Source: Vanessa cardui
Taxonomy: Eukaryota; Arthropoda; Insecta; Lepidoptera; Nymphalidae
Assembly (NCBI RefSeq): GCF_905220365.1
Contig: NC_061143.1
Coordinates: 4,154,001 to 4,218,000 of the forward strand
DNA: 64,000 nucleotides
Reading direction: 5' to 3'
Translations under genes and position numbers: made by a program
The notes under the pieces: generated by a model
Seen by the model: the letters and a program-made list of their open reading frames with translations, nothing else
Told to the model about the DNA's origin: nothing
Databases searched by the model: none
Shown here: piece after piece, positions 34,513 through 46,745 of the stretch
Position numbering within the stretch: position 1 is the first letter of the stretch
Layout of the letters: the number at the start of each line of letters is the position of its first letter

Positions 34513-34873
34513 CCTCAATAAGGTCATCTTAAAATATAATTATGTATCTTCTTTTCACTTTTTCGGTCGATTAGTTTCGAAGCAAATAATAAGTCACGGA
34601 CAGACTTACGAAATGTATCGAAAATATCAATTTGTAACTTTGCCGATTGTATCGCAGGATACAAAAGAATGTCAACCGACAATTTTAAAGTCAATAAATA
34701 ATAAGCTGTATACATAAAATACTTCACTGACTTTTATGTGTTAGAATGATTGATTATGACAAGACGAATGAAAGGTTATGATATCGAACGACTGAATGAC
34801 GGAAGGGAAGCATGAATGCAATGACAAGAGAATTCTGATGTCAATGAGTGTCGACGTGAATAAATATTAGATA

Positions 34874-35045
34874 CTAGCTGTACCCGCGGGATCGCTTGCG
34901 TTTTGTGTCGAAATATCTTCCAGAACTTACACTACCTCATCTACACATTGCCTATCTTCTCTCACCAAATTTCATTAAGATTGGTTTAAGCGCTACAGAC
35001 AGATAATCAGAGTTACTTTCGCATTTATAATAATATAATAGATTA
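34874..35045 (+). mobile_element. Short repeat with 'ctagctgtacccgcgggatcg' type head
   Basis: It runs to 'tttaagcgctacagac' and 'gagttactttcgcatttata'. Related tails occur at 42190-42260 and 58595-58660. Likely a fragment of a common non-LTR-derived repeat; class inferred. Confidence 0.5.
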
Positions 35046-35094
35046 TGATTATAGTTAATAGCTTCTTAATGTCTAAAAATGTATTTAAATCTTG

Positions 35095-35275
35095 GTGGTA
35101 GGCCTATGTGCAAGCATGTCTGGGTGGGTGCTACCCTTTCATCAGATATTCTACAGCCAAGCAACTGAGTACTATATTCCGTATTGCTGTGTTCCGGTTT
35201 GAAGGGTGTGAACCAGTGTAACTACAGGCACATGAAACATAACATGTTACTACCTACTTAGGTAAGAGATACTTA
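35095..35275 (+). mobile_element. Family B fragment
   Basis: 'gtctgggtgggtgctaccct', 'gaagggtgtgaaccagtgta' and 'actacaggcacatgaaacat'. Confidence 0.7.
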
Positions 35276-36009
35276 TTAAAATCTCTTAGTTACAATCTTC
35301 CTATTGATAAAGACGAAATATAAATTCAAAATTCGATTGGTCAAATATATACCTATATACATTTCGTTATACCTACTCAATCGATATTGATGTATTATAA
35401 TCGATACTTAAAAAAAACTAAAATGTAATTTATGCTAAGCGAAGCGACACAATATACGCGTAAGACATATTTAATAAAGTTTTATTTATTTTTTTCAATT
35501 TTATGGTTGTTTTATAAAAACTATTTAAATGTCAATTTTGAGATAAGAACTCGCTAAATTTCCAAAAACGTTTCAATTCGTAAATTGACTTTTATCAGTT
35601 TAAATTTACATTTAAAAATGGCAGGTCGTTAAATGAGGTGGTAAAATTTTTATTACACTACGATATTTGAAACGTATGTTTTGATGCATACTAATAGAAT
35701 AAAAATGGGTATTTTGTCCGTTAGTTTATTTTGTATACTTAAGATATTTAATACCCGATTTTATAGTGTATATGTAACAAGGATTGGCAGTATGTACCGT
35801 TAAACTTTATAATTTTCGCGCAGGCTCGGTTAGTAACTAAATATACGAATCCTTTCACCTATTAACTACTAAACAACTAATATAAGAAAGAAGAAAGAAA
35901 ACAAAAATCTACGAATTCGTGTGTTTATAAATACAATATATTTAGTAATGAAATGGTGTCTGATCTCTTTCAGTATAATTTGTAATTCAGATTTTTATAT
36001 ATCAATTAT

Positions 36010-36215
36010 ATTTTAGGTATACCATCACTGAATAGTGTAGTTACACTGGCTTACCCAAGGGCGAGTAAGCCAGTGTTACAACATAAGGGAAATAACATCT
36101 TATTTTCTAAGATCGTTGCCGGCAATGTAAGAAATATTTAATATTTCGTAGAGCACTTGTCTATGAGAGTGATGGTAGTCACTTACCATCAGGTGGCAGA
36201 TTTGCTCGTTCACCT
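36010..36215 (+). mobile_element. Family B fragment with internal rearrangement
   Basis: 'gtgtagttacactggctta' is followed by 'gagtaagccagtgttacaac', so a short piece appears twice in opposite orientation. It then follows the family to 'taccatcaggtggcag'. Confidence 0.6.
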
Positions 36216-36285
36216 AACTAGATATCTTCTGGAATTGCATTCTCCATAATCGTAATAAACTGATCGTATTCTAATAGGCGTGAGT

Positions 36286-36377
36286 ATATGTCGCAGTCAA
36301 TTACTTAAATTAGCCTTTTAATTAAAAGCCATTTTACTAAATTAAAAGGCTAATAAAGCTAGTTGCATGCGACATAT
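36286..36377. ncRNA. 92-nt hairpin with pre-miRNA-like geometry (candidate)
   Basis: Two 38-nt arms (36286-36323 and 36340-36377) pair around a 16-nt loop. The ends pair over 10 bp ('atatgtcgca'/'tgcgacatat') and the loop-proximal part over 15 bp ('attagccttttaatt'). In between lie a few mismatches and G-U pairs. This size and shape suit a microRNA precursor, but a short foldback element would look the same. Strand is undecided. Confidence 0.35.
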
Positions 36378-37583
36378 AAATAGAACCTCGTGTCGCTGTA
36401 AATAACTCGGTATGACCTTGAAATGCTTCTTTTTAGATACTATGGATGATGAGGCAAGTGAACAATCATCGGACAGAAATTTGACAGTTTGCGATGATAC
36501 TGATATCGAAATATATAACTATCTCGAGAAAAAATATAGTACGAATACGTGCTATATATATGTATGTACAGACCAGTAGTATTTAAATATAACTTAATGT
36601 AAGTAATCAAAGGTAAATTAAGTCCAAATAATTACTGTCTAATTGTAATTTTATGTCGTTAATTGCTATTAGATTTAAATAATTACATAAAACGAGACAA
36701 CAATTTATTTCCTGTTACAAAATAATCGTAAATTCTTAAATTTCATCGGAGTTTCGCTATCCGGTCGTCCTTACCGCCAATGCGAGCAACATAACGACTC
36801 TTTCTATGCGGTGCAAATCATAAGCGTAAGCGGAAAATATTTTCGCTCTTTACTTTGATTATATGTGTAGTACAACTTCAAATGATAGCATATATGGAAG
36901 CTTAATAGTATGTATTTTCATTATATCTATAATATGTCATTGATTCATTCATGATTGCCTATATTCGGTGAGTAGTATCATTTTATTGAATAAGCACCCA
37001 CCCACTAACGGAGTGAAATAAGGTTCAGAGTAGAGCCAGACATCATATGATTCGTGTGAAAGAAAGAAATCCTTAATTTTATTTAAATAGTAACGAGGAA
37101 ATTCACATCTACGTAATAATCTTTCACTATAAGATATTATTTTTGCTTTACTTGTATCTGTCATCAATCTAACACAACAATAAACAGTATTTAATTATGT
37201 TTTAAGAGGCGATATACCTACGTCACGGTTTGTATGGCTTCGTAGGTGTACACTTATAATTAATTAACTTATTCTATAACCAATTTTAAAGTTATAAATA
37301 AATTATTTTGTTTTTGAAAATTTATGTGATATATAAAATATGTTTGTCGTTGTTTTAAACTGTGCGCTTAAAAAAGTGCGCTTATGACTTGGACCGCATT
37401 TCTAAGAGAAGGCTGTCGGCCCACGCGTTCCATGAATGCCAACACCCGGCTTACTGTACTTCGCCATAAAATATGCGAAAAAATATTTCCTTCCATAGCA
37501 TAAATATCTTTTAACACTCAGCTCTTTATGGTTTCGACAAAAGTAAGGTTGTTACTTTAATACTTCTTACATTCCAATCCGAG

Positions 37584-37860
37584 CAGAGATGGCCCAGTGG
37601 TTAGATCTTAACCGATGATTGCAGGTTCAAAGCACCACTGAATTTTTATGTGCTTAATTTATGTTAATTATTCATTTCGAGCTCAGCGGTGAAGGAATCG
37701 TGAGGAAACCTGCATGTGTTTAAATTCAACGGAATTCTGCCACATGTGATTCAACAATCTGCATTGGAGCAGCGTGGTGGAATATGCTCCAAATCTTCTC
37801 CTCAAAGGGAGAGGAGGCCAAAAGTGGAAAATTGACAGGCTGCTCTTGTTGTTTGTTGGT
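37584..37860 (+). mobile_element. Family A SINE copy
   Basis: 'agagatggcccagtggttag', 'accgatgattgcaggttca' and 'gaaaattgacaggctgct' in order. A 9-base gap after the A box removes 'aacgcgtgc'. Confidence 0.85.
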
Positions 37861-38269
37861 TTGTACATTCTAATCGATGAAAAACGTACATAAAACCTAA
37901 GATTTACAATTTTACATATTCCATGGAATTTGCTAATAGCCCTGCTATTGTACACTGTTAACAGTTCTCGATTATTATATCTTCATTTATAAAACAACAC
38001 TATTCCATTGAACTACTTATGTCCACTTTAATTTTACTCCCAAAATTCCGATAAAACTCACCCACTCCACGATCAATGATAACTTGTCAATTCGATATCA
38101 AATGTTGTTTATTTGATATTTTCCTCTATTGGTAGGAATACGCTATATTGATACATGTATATATTTAAATAAAATAAAATTAAAAAATAAATATATATAT
38201 ACATTTCATTTAACATACAATATCGTTCAGTAACTTTCAAGGAGTTAGAGTTTATTGTTTAACTTATGT

Positions 38270-38450
38270 AGCCATATAGGACGCGTGCATCTTAACTGAT
38301 GATTGCGGGTTCAAACCCATCTTAAAACTATTGAATATTTATCCACAGGAAAACATTGCGAGGAAACCTACACAGTAGAGTCCAAAGTCTGCCACATTTT
38401 TATTCATCAATTTGTGTCGGATTAGTATAGTCGAATAAGCTCCAAACCTT
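38270..38450 (+). mobile_element. Family A SINE, truncated both sides
   Basis: 'gacgcgtgcatcttaactga' and 'gattgcgggttcaaaccc', then diverged sequence to 'taagctccaaacct', where a reverse family B copy begins. Confidence 0.7.
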
Positions 38451-38451
38451 T

Positions 38452-38745
38452 TTTTGTGGTATAGCTTCGCGGACGAGCATAATATGGGTCACCTAATGGT
38501 AAGTGGTCACCATCACCCATAGACAATGACGCTGTAAGAAATATTAACTATTCCTTACATCGTCATTGCTACCAACCGTAGGATCTAATATGTTATGTCC
38601 CTTGTGCCTGTAGTTACACCGGCTCACTCATCCTTCAAACCGGAACACAACAATACTGAGTACTGTTATTTGGCGGTAGAATAACTGATGAGTGGGTGGT
38701 ACCTACCCAGACGAGCTTGCACAAAGTCCTACCACCAAGTAAACC
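38452..38745 (-). mobile_element. Family B SINE-like copy, full-length type
   Basis: 'ggtggtacctacccagacga' near the end and 'atgtcccttgtgcctgtag' inside. It abuts the truncated family A copy. Confidence 0.88.
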
Positions 38746-39042
38746 TCAATTAAAGAAGAGAAGAATTTAGCCCAGCATTTATAGTTTATTCTTTACATAA
38801 AATGTTTTATCTCAAAGACAGACAGATGTCTAAAACTTATCATAATATTAGTATAACTCGTAATTGTTTATAGAAACTAATGTAACGTAATCCATATGAT
38901 ACCTAGAATGTTTGAAGCGTTCTGCATAAGTCATTATCTGCTGTTAATTAATGTTTCATAATATTACTTGGTATATATTTATTTCGGTTATAAATAAAGG
39001 TAGTCGTTTACTAAGAACGGATGATCCCAAATAATACGAACT

Positions 39043-39115
39043 AGAAGAAGAACAGCCTGTAAATTCCCACAGCTGGGCTAAACCTCATCTCCCTTTGAGG
39101 AGAAGGTTTGAGACA
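39043..39115 (-). mobile_element. Family A SINE, 3' fragment
   Basis: 'acagcctgtaaattcccaca' to 'tttgaggagaaggtttgag'. Confidence 0.7.
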
Positions 39116-39209
39116 TATACGAACTGGTATAGGGATAATTGTCGCAAAATTGACATATAACGTTGTTAAAATTTGCAGTATATAAAAATTAATGTTTCAA
39201 ACTTGATCT

Positions 39210-39495
39210 TGGTGGAAGGGCTTTCTGCAAGCCCGCCTGGGTAGGTACCACCCACTCCTCAGATATTCTACCGCTAAAGAACAGTACGCAGTATTGTTGT
39301 GTTCCGTTTTGAAGGGTGAGTGAGCCAGTGTAACTACAGGCACAAGGGACATAGCATCTTAGTTCCCAAGGTTGGTGGCGCATTGACGATGTAAGGAATG
39401 GTTAATATCTCTTACAGCGTCATTATCTATGGGTGATGGTGACCACTTACAATCAGGATGCCCATGTGCTCGACCGCCAACCTATTCCATAAAAA
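39210..39495 (+). mobile_element. Family B SINE-like copy, full-length type
   Basis: 'aagcccgcctgggtaggtac', 'gaagggtgagtgagccagtg', 'attgacgatgtaaggaatgg' and 'cccatgtgctcgaccgcc', ending in an A run. Confidence 0.88.
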
Positions 39496-40974
39496 AAACA
39501 TTATTTTTACTAAGTGTTATTTAGTTTCTCCTGTCCCGATGTTTGTCATCGAATCTTAGTTAGTTACATTTTTTTAGTGCAGGTAAAGTTGTTGGTACTG
39601 GGCTTGAACTCATGTAATCATATTAGTTTTGCCGTCCTATAGGATTATGAGGTTCAAGGAATAGTATTCTGTGTAGTTAACTGGTCGACCCTGAGATTGG
39701 TTCCCGTTAAATAGCCAGGGCAACATCGTGTGATGTGGTTGGTACCTACTCAGAGAATCTTGCAGCCTAACTAAGTAAATATATAAAACAATATATGAAT
39801 TTTAAAGTTTCCTAAATTTTTTTCTATTTTGAATGCCTCATTGTGCCAGGGCTTTTTATAAACTTGTAAAGGCTTTGAGGGTAAGATGATCAAGATTATC
39901 ATGTATCAAGCCCAGTTTTCTGATAAAGTATGAAGCGTCATCGTTAGTCGTGTGACCAAGCTTTTTTTTTAGTTTAGTATATGTTTTTTTGTTGTTTTTG
40001 TAACTTTTCTCCTTTTGTATGATTTTGACTGTCTAACTTTTAACTTTTCTATCTATGTTTCTTCTTTCTCGTGTATACTGGAAGAAATCTCTTCTAGGGA
40101 TAAGTATACCTTTTAAACTTATTTTTCCTGTGTACACATTTTCCTTTTCAATATGTCTGGCAAGTTTAGTAAATGTTTAAATAAAATAAATAAACAAGCT
40201 CTTTAAATAATGAAGAAACAAAAAGCCCCATCTTAAGTACTCGTATTCATATTTCCCCTCGAATTGACCTTAAAACTTGCGTCGTCAGCGCTATTGACAC
40301 TAAATTATATACATTCATGAATATATTATACATATCATTTCCAGCGACTCAAAAAAATAATTATACATTATGTAAAACAAGATTTGGAATAGATAAGATA
40401 TGTGCAAATAGTTAACTACTGTTATATAAAAATATAATAAGGTAAACGGCTTGCTATATAATTATGAGAACCGAATGCTTGGCTAACAAAAATTTAAATA
40501 ATTTTCGCAAGCGTAACTAACTGACAGATGTCGAATCCATTTAGTTACCAAACACTATTACTAAGCTCCACTATCTCGATTATTTTATAATCAAAGTTTA
40601 AGGATATCAAAGATATATATTAATCACTAGCTGTTTTATGTAAGGCTATGATTGATTAATTTCGCCCAGAAGATTCTGTCTATTTCTATTTTTATTGGCT
40701 ACGACTGGTTTAGTGGTAAGGTACATTGGCATATAGGCTAGATGAATATAAAGTGATGAGTAATTATATAAAAAATATATTGATGGGACATTAAGGTTTT
40801 AAGGTTATAATTCTAATGACTTATTTTTTTTTTCGTGTGTTTTTTGTAGTGTTCTTAATAAACTTTTCTTCCTACCCTTGTATTTAATACAAATAAATAT
40901 ACCGTTATTTAAATTAAGAATATATCACTGCTGCATATAAGATATGTCAAATTACTGATCCTTACTATAGCACG

Positions 40975-41125
40975 AACCTTGCTGGGGCACTGAAATGTTA
41001 TGCATTTTGTTCTATTGTTACACTGGCTCACTAATCCTTAAAAAATCGATACTAAGTATTGCTGTTTTACGATAGAATTTGTAATTCTTCCTTTCCTAAT
41101 ACAAAGCCCTACCACCAAAATATAC
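40975..41125 (-). mobile_element. Family B fragment, strongly diverged
   Basis: 'ttacactggctcactaatcc' and 'acaaagccctaccaccaaa' are the recognisable parts. Confidence 0.5.
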
Positions 41126-42267
41126 TTTAGTATGTATAATTAGGATAATTAATCACAGAATCGCGTCACCTACTGACTTGACCACAGTCGATAAATATCA
41201 GTTTAACCAGTTACCCATTTAGTTATCTACAACGAAATATAAATTTAATTTCTGTATTTATGTGACACATTTTCTGATGGTGGATTAGCTTTGAGCCTAA
41301 ACCTGTTGTTTTCAGTTCAGAATACGATTTTAAGAAGATTGTTATTTCAAATACCACGTGGACACCACTAATTACTTTAATTTGTTTACTATTAAAACTG
41401 TTTAAATAAAATACATATACATATATACAGTCAAGTCAAAAACAATAGTATATTAAAACCGTTTAGAAGCAAACATTTTGTGAGACACGTAACCAATCAA
41501 GGTTGATAACATTAATTAAAGACTATATAAAAACTCTGAGGAAATCAATCAACGCCTACACGGTTGGGTAACGTTGACTCAGTCTGCGTACTAAGGGGCT
41601 GGTGACTTAAACTTGTAACCTTACAGTAGCTTGTAACCTTATAAACTCTTACGCACTTCTGGTTAATTGTTAGGTTATATCATTTTAGTTTTATCATTCA
41701 GATTTATTCTAACTGTTAATTAAGATAAAATATTTAATTACAGGACTCTAATCTTTGCTAATAAAATAAATGCGAAATGAAATCTGTCTATCTGCCTGTT
41801 TGTTACACGGCTAAACCTCTCAGCAGAGTTTGTTGAAATTTCATAAAAAATAAGCTTGGTTCCGAAGGTTAATTGGTTACTTTTACATACCTAAAAATAC
41901 TCAATCCATATAAACGAGTAGAATCGTCCCTTTATGAGGATTATGTTGAACTTAATATTAATAATAACCTAATAATAACCTTAATATTTTAAGGAATATT
42001 GTCATAGTTGTTATATGTTAGTAGAATTGCACGGAGGACTAGTACCATAGTTGTGATGGAAATATAAAATATAACTAGTTGTTGCTTGCGTTTTAGGGAT
42101 TGATTTTCAGGTCGTAAGGCTTAAAAAATAAAAAGTAAGTAAGTCTAAGTTCTTCCATGAAACTTAAGCTTACTTCATAGCAAATTTCACCAAATTCGGT
42201 TCAGTAGTTTGGCCCTGAAGGATCAATAGATGCAGAGGTACTTTCGTATCTATAATATTATTATAAA

Positions 42268-42560
42268 TTTTACTTGGTGGTAGGGCTTTGTGCAAGCCCG
42301 TCTGTGTAGGTACCACCCACTCATCAATTATTCTACCGCCAAACAATAGTACTCAGTATTGTTGTGTTTCGGTTTGAAGGGTGAGTGAGCCAGTGTAACT
42401 ACAGGCACAAGGGACATAATATCTTAGTTCCCAAGGTTAGTGCCGCATTGACGATGTAAGGAATGGTTAATATTTCTTACAGCGTCATTGTCTATGGGTA
42501 ATAGAGACCACTTACCATCAGGTGGCTCATATGCTCGTCCACCAACCTATACCATAAAAA
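42268..42560 (+). mobile_element. Family B SINE-like copy, full-length type
   Basis: One of the best copies: 'ggtggtagggctttgtgcaa', 'gtgagtgagccagtgtaact', 'cataatatcttagttccc' and 'ttaccatcaggtggctcata', with a 3' A run. Confidence 0.9.
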
Positions 42561-42779
42561 AATATAAAAAACTTTAGCGTTGTTAAGACGTGTATAAGGT
42601 ATGAAATACGTATTTTACCCATGGTTCGAATACCGCGAAACCTTGACATTATTACACCAACGCCAGACCCTAAAGATAGTAATACCTTAGATATAGAAGT
42701 CGCATACAAGTGCTGCATACACATTGTGTATCTTACACATCCTATATATTTAATTAGACGTTTATACTGAGAACTTTGT

Positions 42780-43012
42780 TTGTACAAGCCCGTCAGGATA
42801 GGCCGTTAAATTTTACCAAATAGCAATATTAAGAGTATTGTTCCAGTTTGAAGTCTGAGTGAGCCGGTGTAAATACAGACAAGGGAATTCTAGTTTCCAA
42901 GGTTGGTGGCGCGTTGGAATAAGGAATGGTTAATAGATTGTGCCAATATCTATAAACGGTAATGATCACTCAGGGTAGCATTTGCCTCTTAGTCTACCTG
43001 CACTATAAAAGA
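42780..43012 (+). mobile_element. Family B SINE-like copy, diverged
   Basis: 'acaagcccgtcaggatagg', 'gtgagccggtgtaaatacag' and 'ttccaaggttggtggcgcg'. It follows the copy at 42268 by about 220 bp in the same orientation. Confidence 0.75.
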
Positions 43013-43609
43013 AAAGAATGCTTTTAAATAGTCAATCTAAAAATATATTAAATTTTGTCGAACAAATTCAAATTAAAAGAGTTGCGAATGATTTATGTCG
43101 GAACTGGTCCCCAGATGTCTAGTTTTTCATTCTAAAGGTTTACACTATAGAGACATAATTCGAAACCGTTCAATAAAAATATTGAATAATTTCGTACACT
43201 TACACATGCCACCTCTACGGAGTTTCATTCTTAGGTCTTTTATCATGTACGTGTATGGAATATTATGATCTATGGACTGTTGCTTCAATTAATTTCATAT
43301 TATTCAATTTGTTCCACCGAAGCTTCGTACGTTTCAATGTTTTTACACGCAACAAAAAAACGTATTACGTGTCAAACGTTCATTAAAATATTTTATTGAT
43401 ATTCAGTTTTTTAAAGGTAAAGTCGTTATGGCAACATAATGGCACGTGTTCCGTCCTCTATAGAGAGAGGAACCTTTTTCCGAACATTCTTTAATTATTC
43501 TTGCGCCTGAACAATATCTTGTATTGCTGTATTTCTGTACAACCTTGTCTTATAAGGCTCTAGAATCATACCATCAGAGATCTTAAGGTTAATATTTGGA
43601 CTGCATAAG

Positions 43610-44050
43610 TAGTCAAAATCATAATCAAAATATACTTTACTCCAGCAGGCGTCACAGGCATGGACGTCACGGTAGCATGCGTAAGCGATCCCGTGGCGTC
43701 CGCCGAAAGACGGAGAGGGTACCGCTGGGTTTTTAGTGGGTAAACCCGTTGAATCTTGGCGCACTCGGCGTCAAGGGAACCGGGGAGTACCCCCCCCCTT
43801 TCAATCGGTGAGAAAAAAAAGGCTTTACAAGCACTTTTGAATCCTCATTTATCAACTATATTCAGTGAAGCTTTCGGTTTGTAATGTAGATTCTACCGAG
43901 AAGAACCTGTAAGAAACTCAGTAGATAATCTTTTTCAACGTTTAAAAATACAGTCACGTTAATTAAATGCAATCATATATGTATGCAATATATCTTGCCT
44001 GGAAGTCAACAAGTATTAATTCCACGTTTTTTATCGTCCGTATAATCTTG
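43610..44050 (+). mobile_element. Family F repeat with GC-rich insert
   Basis: The head 'aatcaaaatatacttta' (compare 62715) is separated from the body 'caagcacttttgaatcctc' (43828 on) by about 175 bp of GC-rich sequence with 'gtggcgtccgccgaaagac' and a C9 run. An apparent minus-strand ORF at 43764-43495 reads through both and is probably a by-product. Confidence 0.65.
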
Positions 44051-44769
44051 TGTTGAATTATATACTAATACTTCCCCTATTTTTGGTTACTTAAATGCCC
44101 AGCGAAACGGAAGTATAAGCTAATATTACTTACAATGCGATCAGTATGTATATATATAAGTGAAGGCTACTTAACTAGGTGGTCCATTTATAAATTTGCT
44201 TCTTTTTTAAAGACAAAAAAAAACAATAACCATTAAATCGATCTTGTTACATTAAAGTTTTCGTTAATCATTAAAAAAAAACTTCTAAAACGTCCGTTAC
44301 AGGACATAAAATATAATTAATTGGTTTTGAATAATTATAATCTTCTCGCTGATATCTCCGATCGGATGCCTTATAAGGCGATGTTATAACAATCAAACTG
44401 ACTCATGTAATAGCGTATTCATGCTCGTGAGCACTTCACATCCACACCTGACCAGGAGACTTCAATGAATATTCATTTTAATTCCATAAGATCATTAGTA
44501 AAGCGTCCAATATACGCATTTACAAAGATTTCTTATTATTTCGACTACATCGTGGAATTGTAAGTAGTTGATTAATATGTATAGTAGATGCTGTTATTTG
44601 TAAATTTAATTACAGAGTTTCTTCTTGACGCAAACAAAGCACCTGGCACTGGAAAACGCATTACCCGATTCCCTCAAGAGGATTGGGGGGGGAGGTGTTA
44701 AGTCTCCCCGGTACTTCAGACGTCAGCTAGACCAGCGGTATTCTCTTCGTCTTTGTGCTGGGCAGGCAA

Positions 44770-45000
44770 GCACTATATATATGTGCTTAATTTGTGTTAA
44801 TAATTCATCTCGTGCTCGGTGGTGAAGGAAAACATCGTGAGGAAACCTGCATGTGTCTAATTTCATCGAAATTCTGCCACATGTGCATTACACCAACCCG
44901 CATTGGAAAAGCGTGGTGGAATATTTTCCAAACCCTCTCCTTAATGGAAGACGAGGCCTTATCCCAGCAATGGGAAATTTACAGGCTGTTACTTTACTTT
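44770..45000 (+). mobile_element. Family A SINE lacking its head
   Basis: 'atatatgtgcttaatttgtg' to 'gggaaatttacaggctgtta'. The tRNA-like head is replaced by GC-richer sequence (44630-44760). Confidence 0.8.
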
Positions 45001-45024
45001 TATTTTATTTTACCGTCTGACAAC

Positions 45025-45225
45025 GGTAGATTAGATTAGAACGGTAGTATTATGTTCCGGTTTAAAGGATAAATGTGCCAGAGTAACTACGGACACAGGC
45101 GATATAACATCTCCGCTTCCCGAAATTGGTTTCGCATTGGTTATGTAAAGAATGTGTAATGTATCTTTCTAGTCTATGGACTATTTATTAAGGGGCCCAA
45201 TTACCCACCCACCTACTATAAAAAA
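45025..45225 (+). mobile_element. Family B fragment
   Basis: 'aacggtagtattatgttccg', 'gccagagtaactacggacac' and a 3' A run. It directly follows the family A copy. Confidence 0.65.
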
Positions 45226-46494
45226 AAAACAAGTACAATTTTCTGCCCACATAAATTATAATAAAAAATACACTTAAAGATCACTAAAATAATATCAACG
45301 TACGCATTCAATAATTATGATTAGCTGAGCTTAGTTTGTTTTATAAAAAATTGAGAAGGACATACAAAAAAGTCTTCATTACTGCGGTAGTACAATTCGT
45401 AATTCTTATGGAATTTCCGGCCCATATTCCGTAGTCTATCCCGCTGTTAACAGTACTTTAATCGACTGCTACCGTGGCGCCAGCTCCGTATAATTATACC
45501 GATCGATAGTCAACTCCATCAAGGTCGCAATGTGTGGTCGCCTCTAATACCAGTTTACTAAGAATTATTGAATGAACGTGTTTTATTTACGATTTTAATC
45601 GCATATATATTACATAAGAGCAGCACTATTCTATAAACTCATATCATTTGTCACTCGAAGTGACTGTGGTGTTTAAATTTATCATTATTATAGTTATCAT
45701 TATTTTTTGATATTTCACGATCGCGATCGGTAACTTTCGTCGTTGTTTTTATTAGAGAATAATTATTGATCTGCTCTATATAATAATATACAATGTTATG
45801 TGCAAAATATGATTGGAAAAGCATTCTTATTATATTCTATTTTGTCAGTATCCTCTAAACAAACCTTTCAGCCTGTAGAGTGTTATGTAAAATGCAATGA
45901 TTATTTATGTATATAGATTAATTTTGAGGGATTCATTAAAAACTGTTTATTCTTAAAAAGGATTTTTGAATATAATATTATCATGAAGATTAAAAATAAA
46001 AAATGACACAAAAAATATCCTCGAAATAATTCTATTCAAACGAAAATTATTCAATTTTTAAGAATATATTTAAATCGAGTATCCGATTATTTATTAATAT
46101 TCTATCCATTTAAAATTAGAATAACATTTAAAAATAGAATAAATTTAAAAGGAGAATGATTAATATTCGTTTAAATTTAACAAAGCCAGAGTTAGTCAGT
46201 GATACACGGCCCTATACCCCTATTTATATTTCGTGGCCTTTATACAAGGTCCCCCAAATTTGGTGGGGTCGACAGGTCTACTTACATGCCCTTATTGGTC
46301 ACACGACACTACTATACTTCCTCCATATTTGTGATTAGCGTATTAAGAAGGACTGGAAATTGTATTTTTAATAAACGAATATTATTATAAGTGAAATTAA
46401 ATTGTCTGTTTATAAGAGTTATTCTTGTTCGAAAATTATTATTCAAATATGTACCGTATCGTATATGTATATTTATATTTTTATTAGTATTAAA

Positions 46495-46745
46495 AAGTAG
46501 GTTGTTAGGCTGATGTGGTCACCACTTACATAGACATTAAAGCTGTGCGAAATATTTTATATTGATTATTGCTAACATCGTCAATATAACACTAACATTA
46601 GGATATCTCCTAAGATGTCCCTTTGTGCCCGTGTTTACAATGGTACCCTCGGCCGTTAAACCAGACCACAACAAGTTATTGCTCTTTGGTGGTAGGATGA
46701 AGGCTATATGACCCTCATATACCAACCTAAACATGCTTGTCTTCG
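46495..46745 (-). mobile_element. Family B copy, diverged
   Basis: 'gatgtggtcaccacttacat', 'gatgtccctttgtgcccgtg' and 'gctctttggtggtaggatga'. Confidence 0.65.

Noticed and set aside
37584..37650. tRNA gene
   Set aside because: A- and B-box-like words are SINE heads. No complete cloverleaf or anticodon arm is formed, and the same head recurs in many SINE copies.
43495..43764. 89-codon minus-strand ORF
   Set aside because: Its 'KVYFDYDFDY' part is the translation of the family F head 'aatcaaaatatacttt' in reverse. It spans a repeat and an insert and shows no domain.
46156..46390. Overlapping 60-63-codon ORFs
   Set aside because: Two overlapping frames are open, neither with a recognisable domain. 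Flanks are AT-rich and probably repeat-derived.
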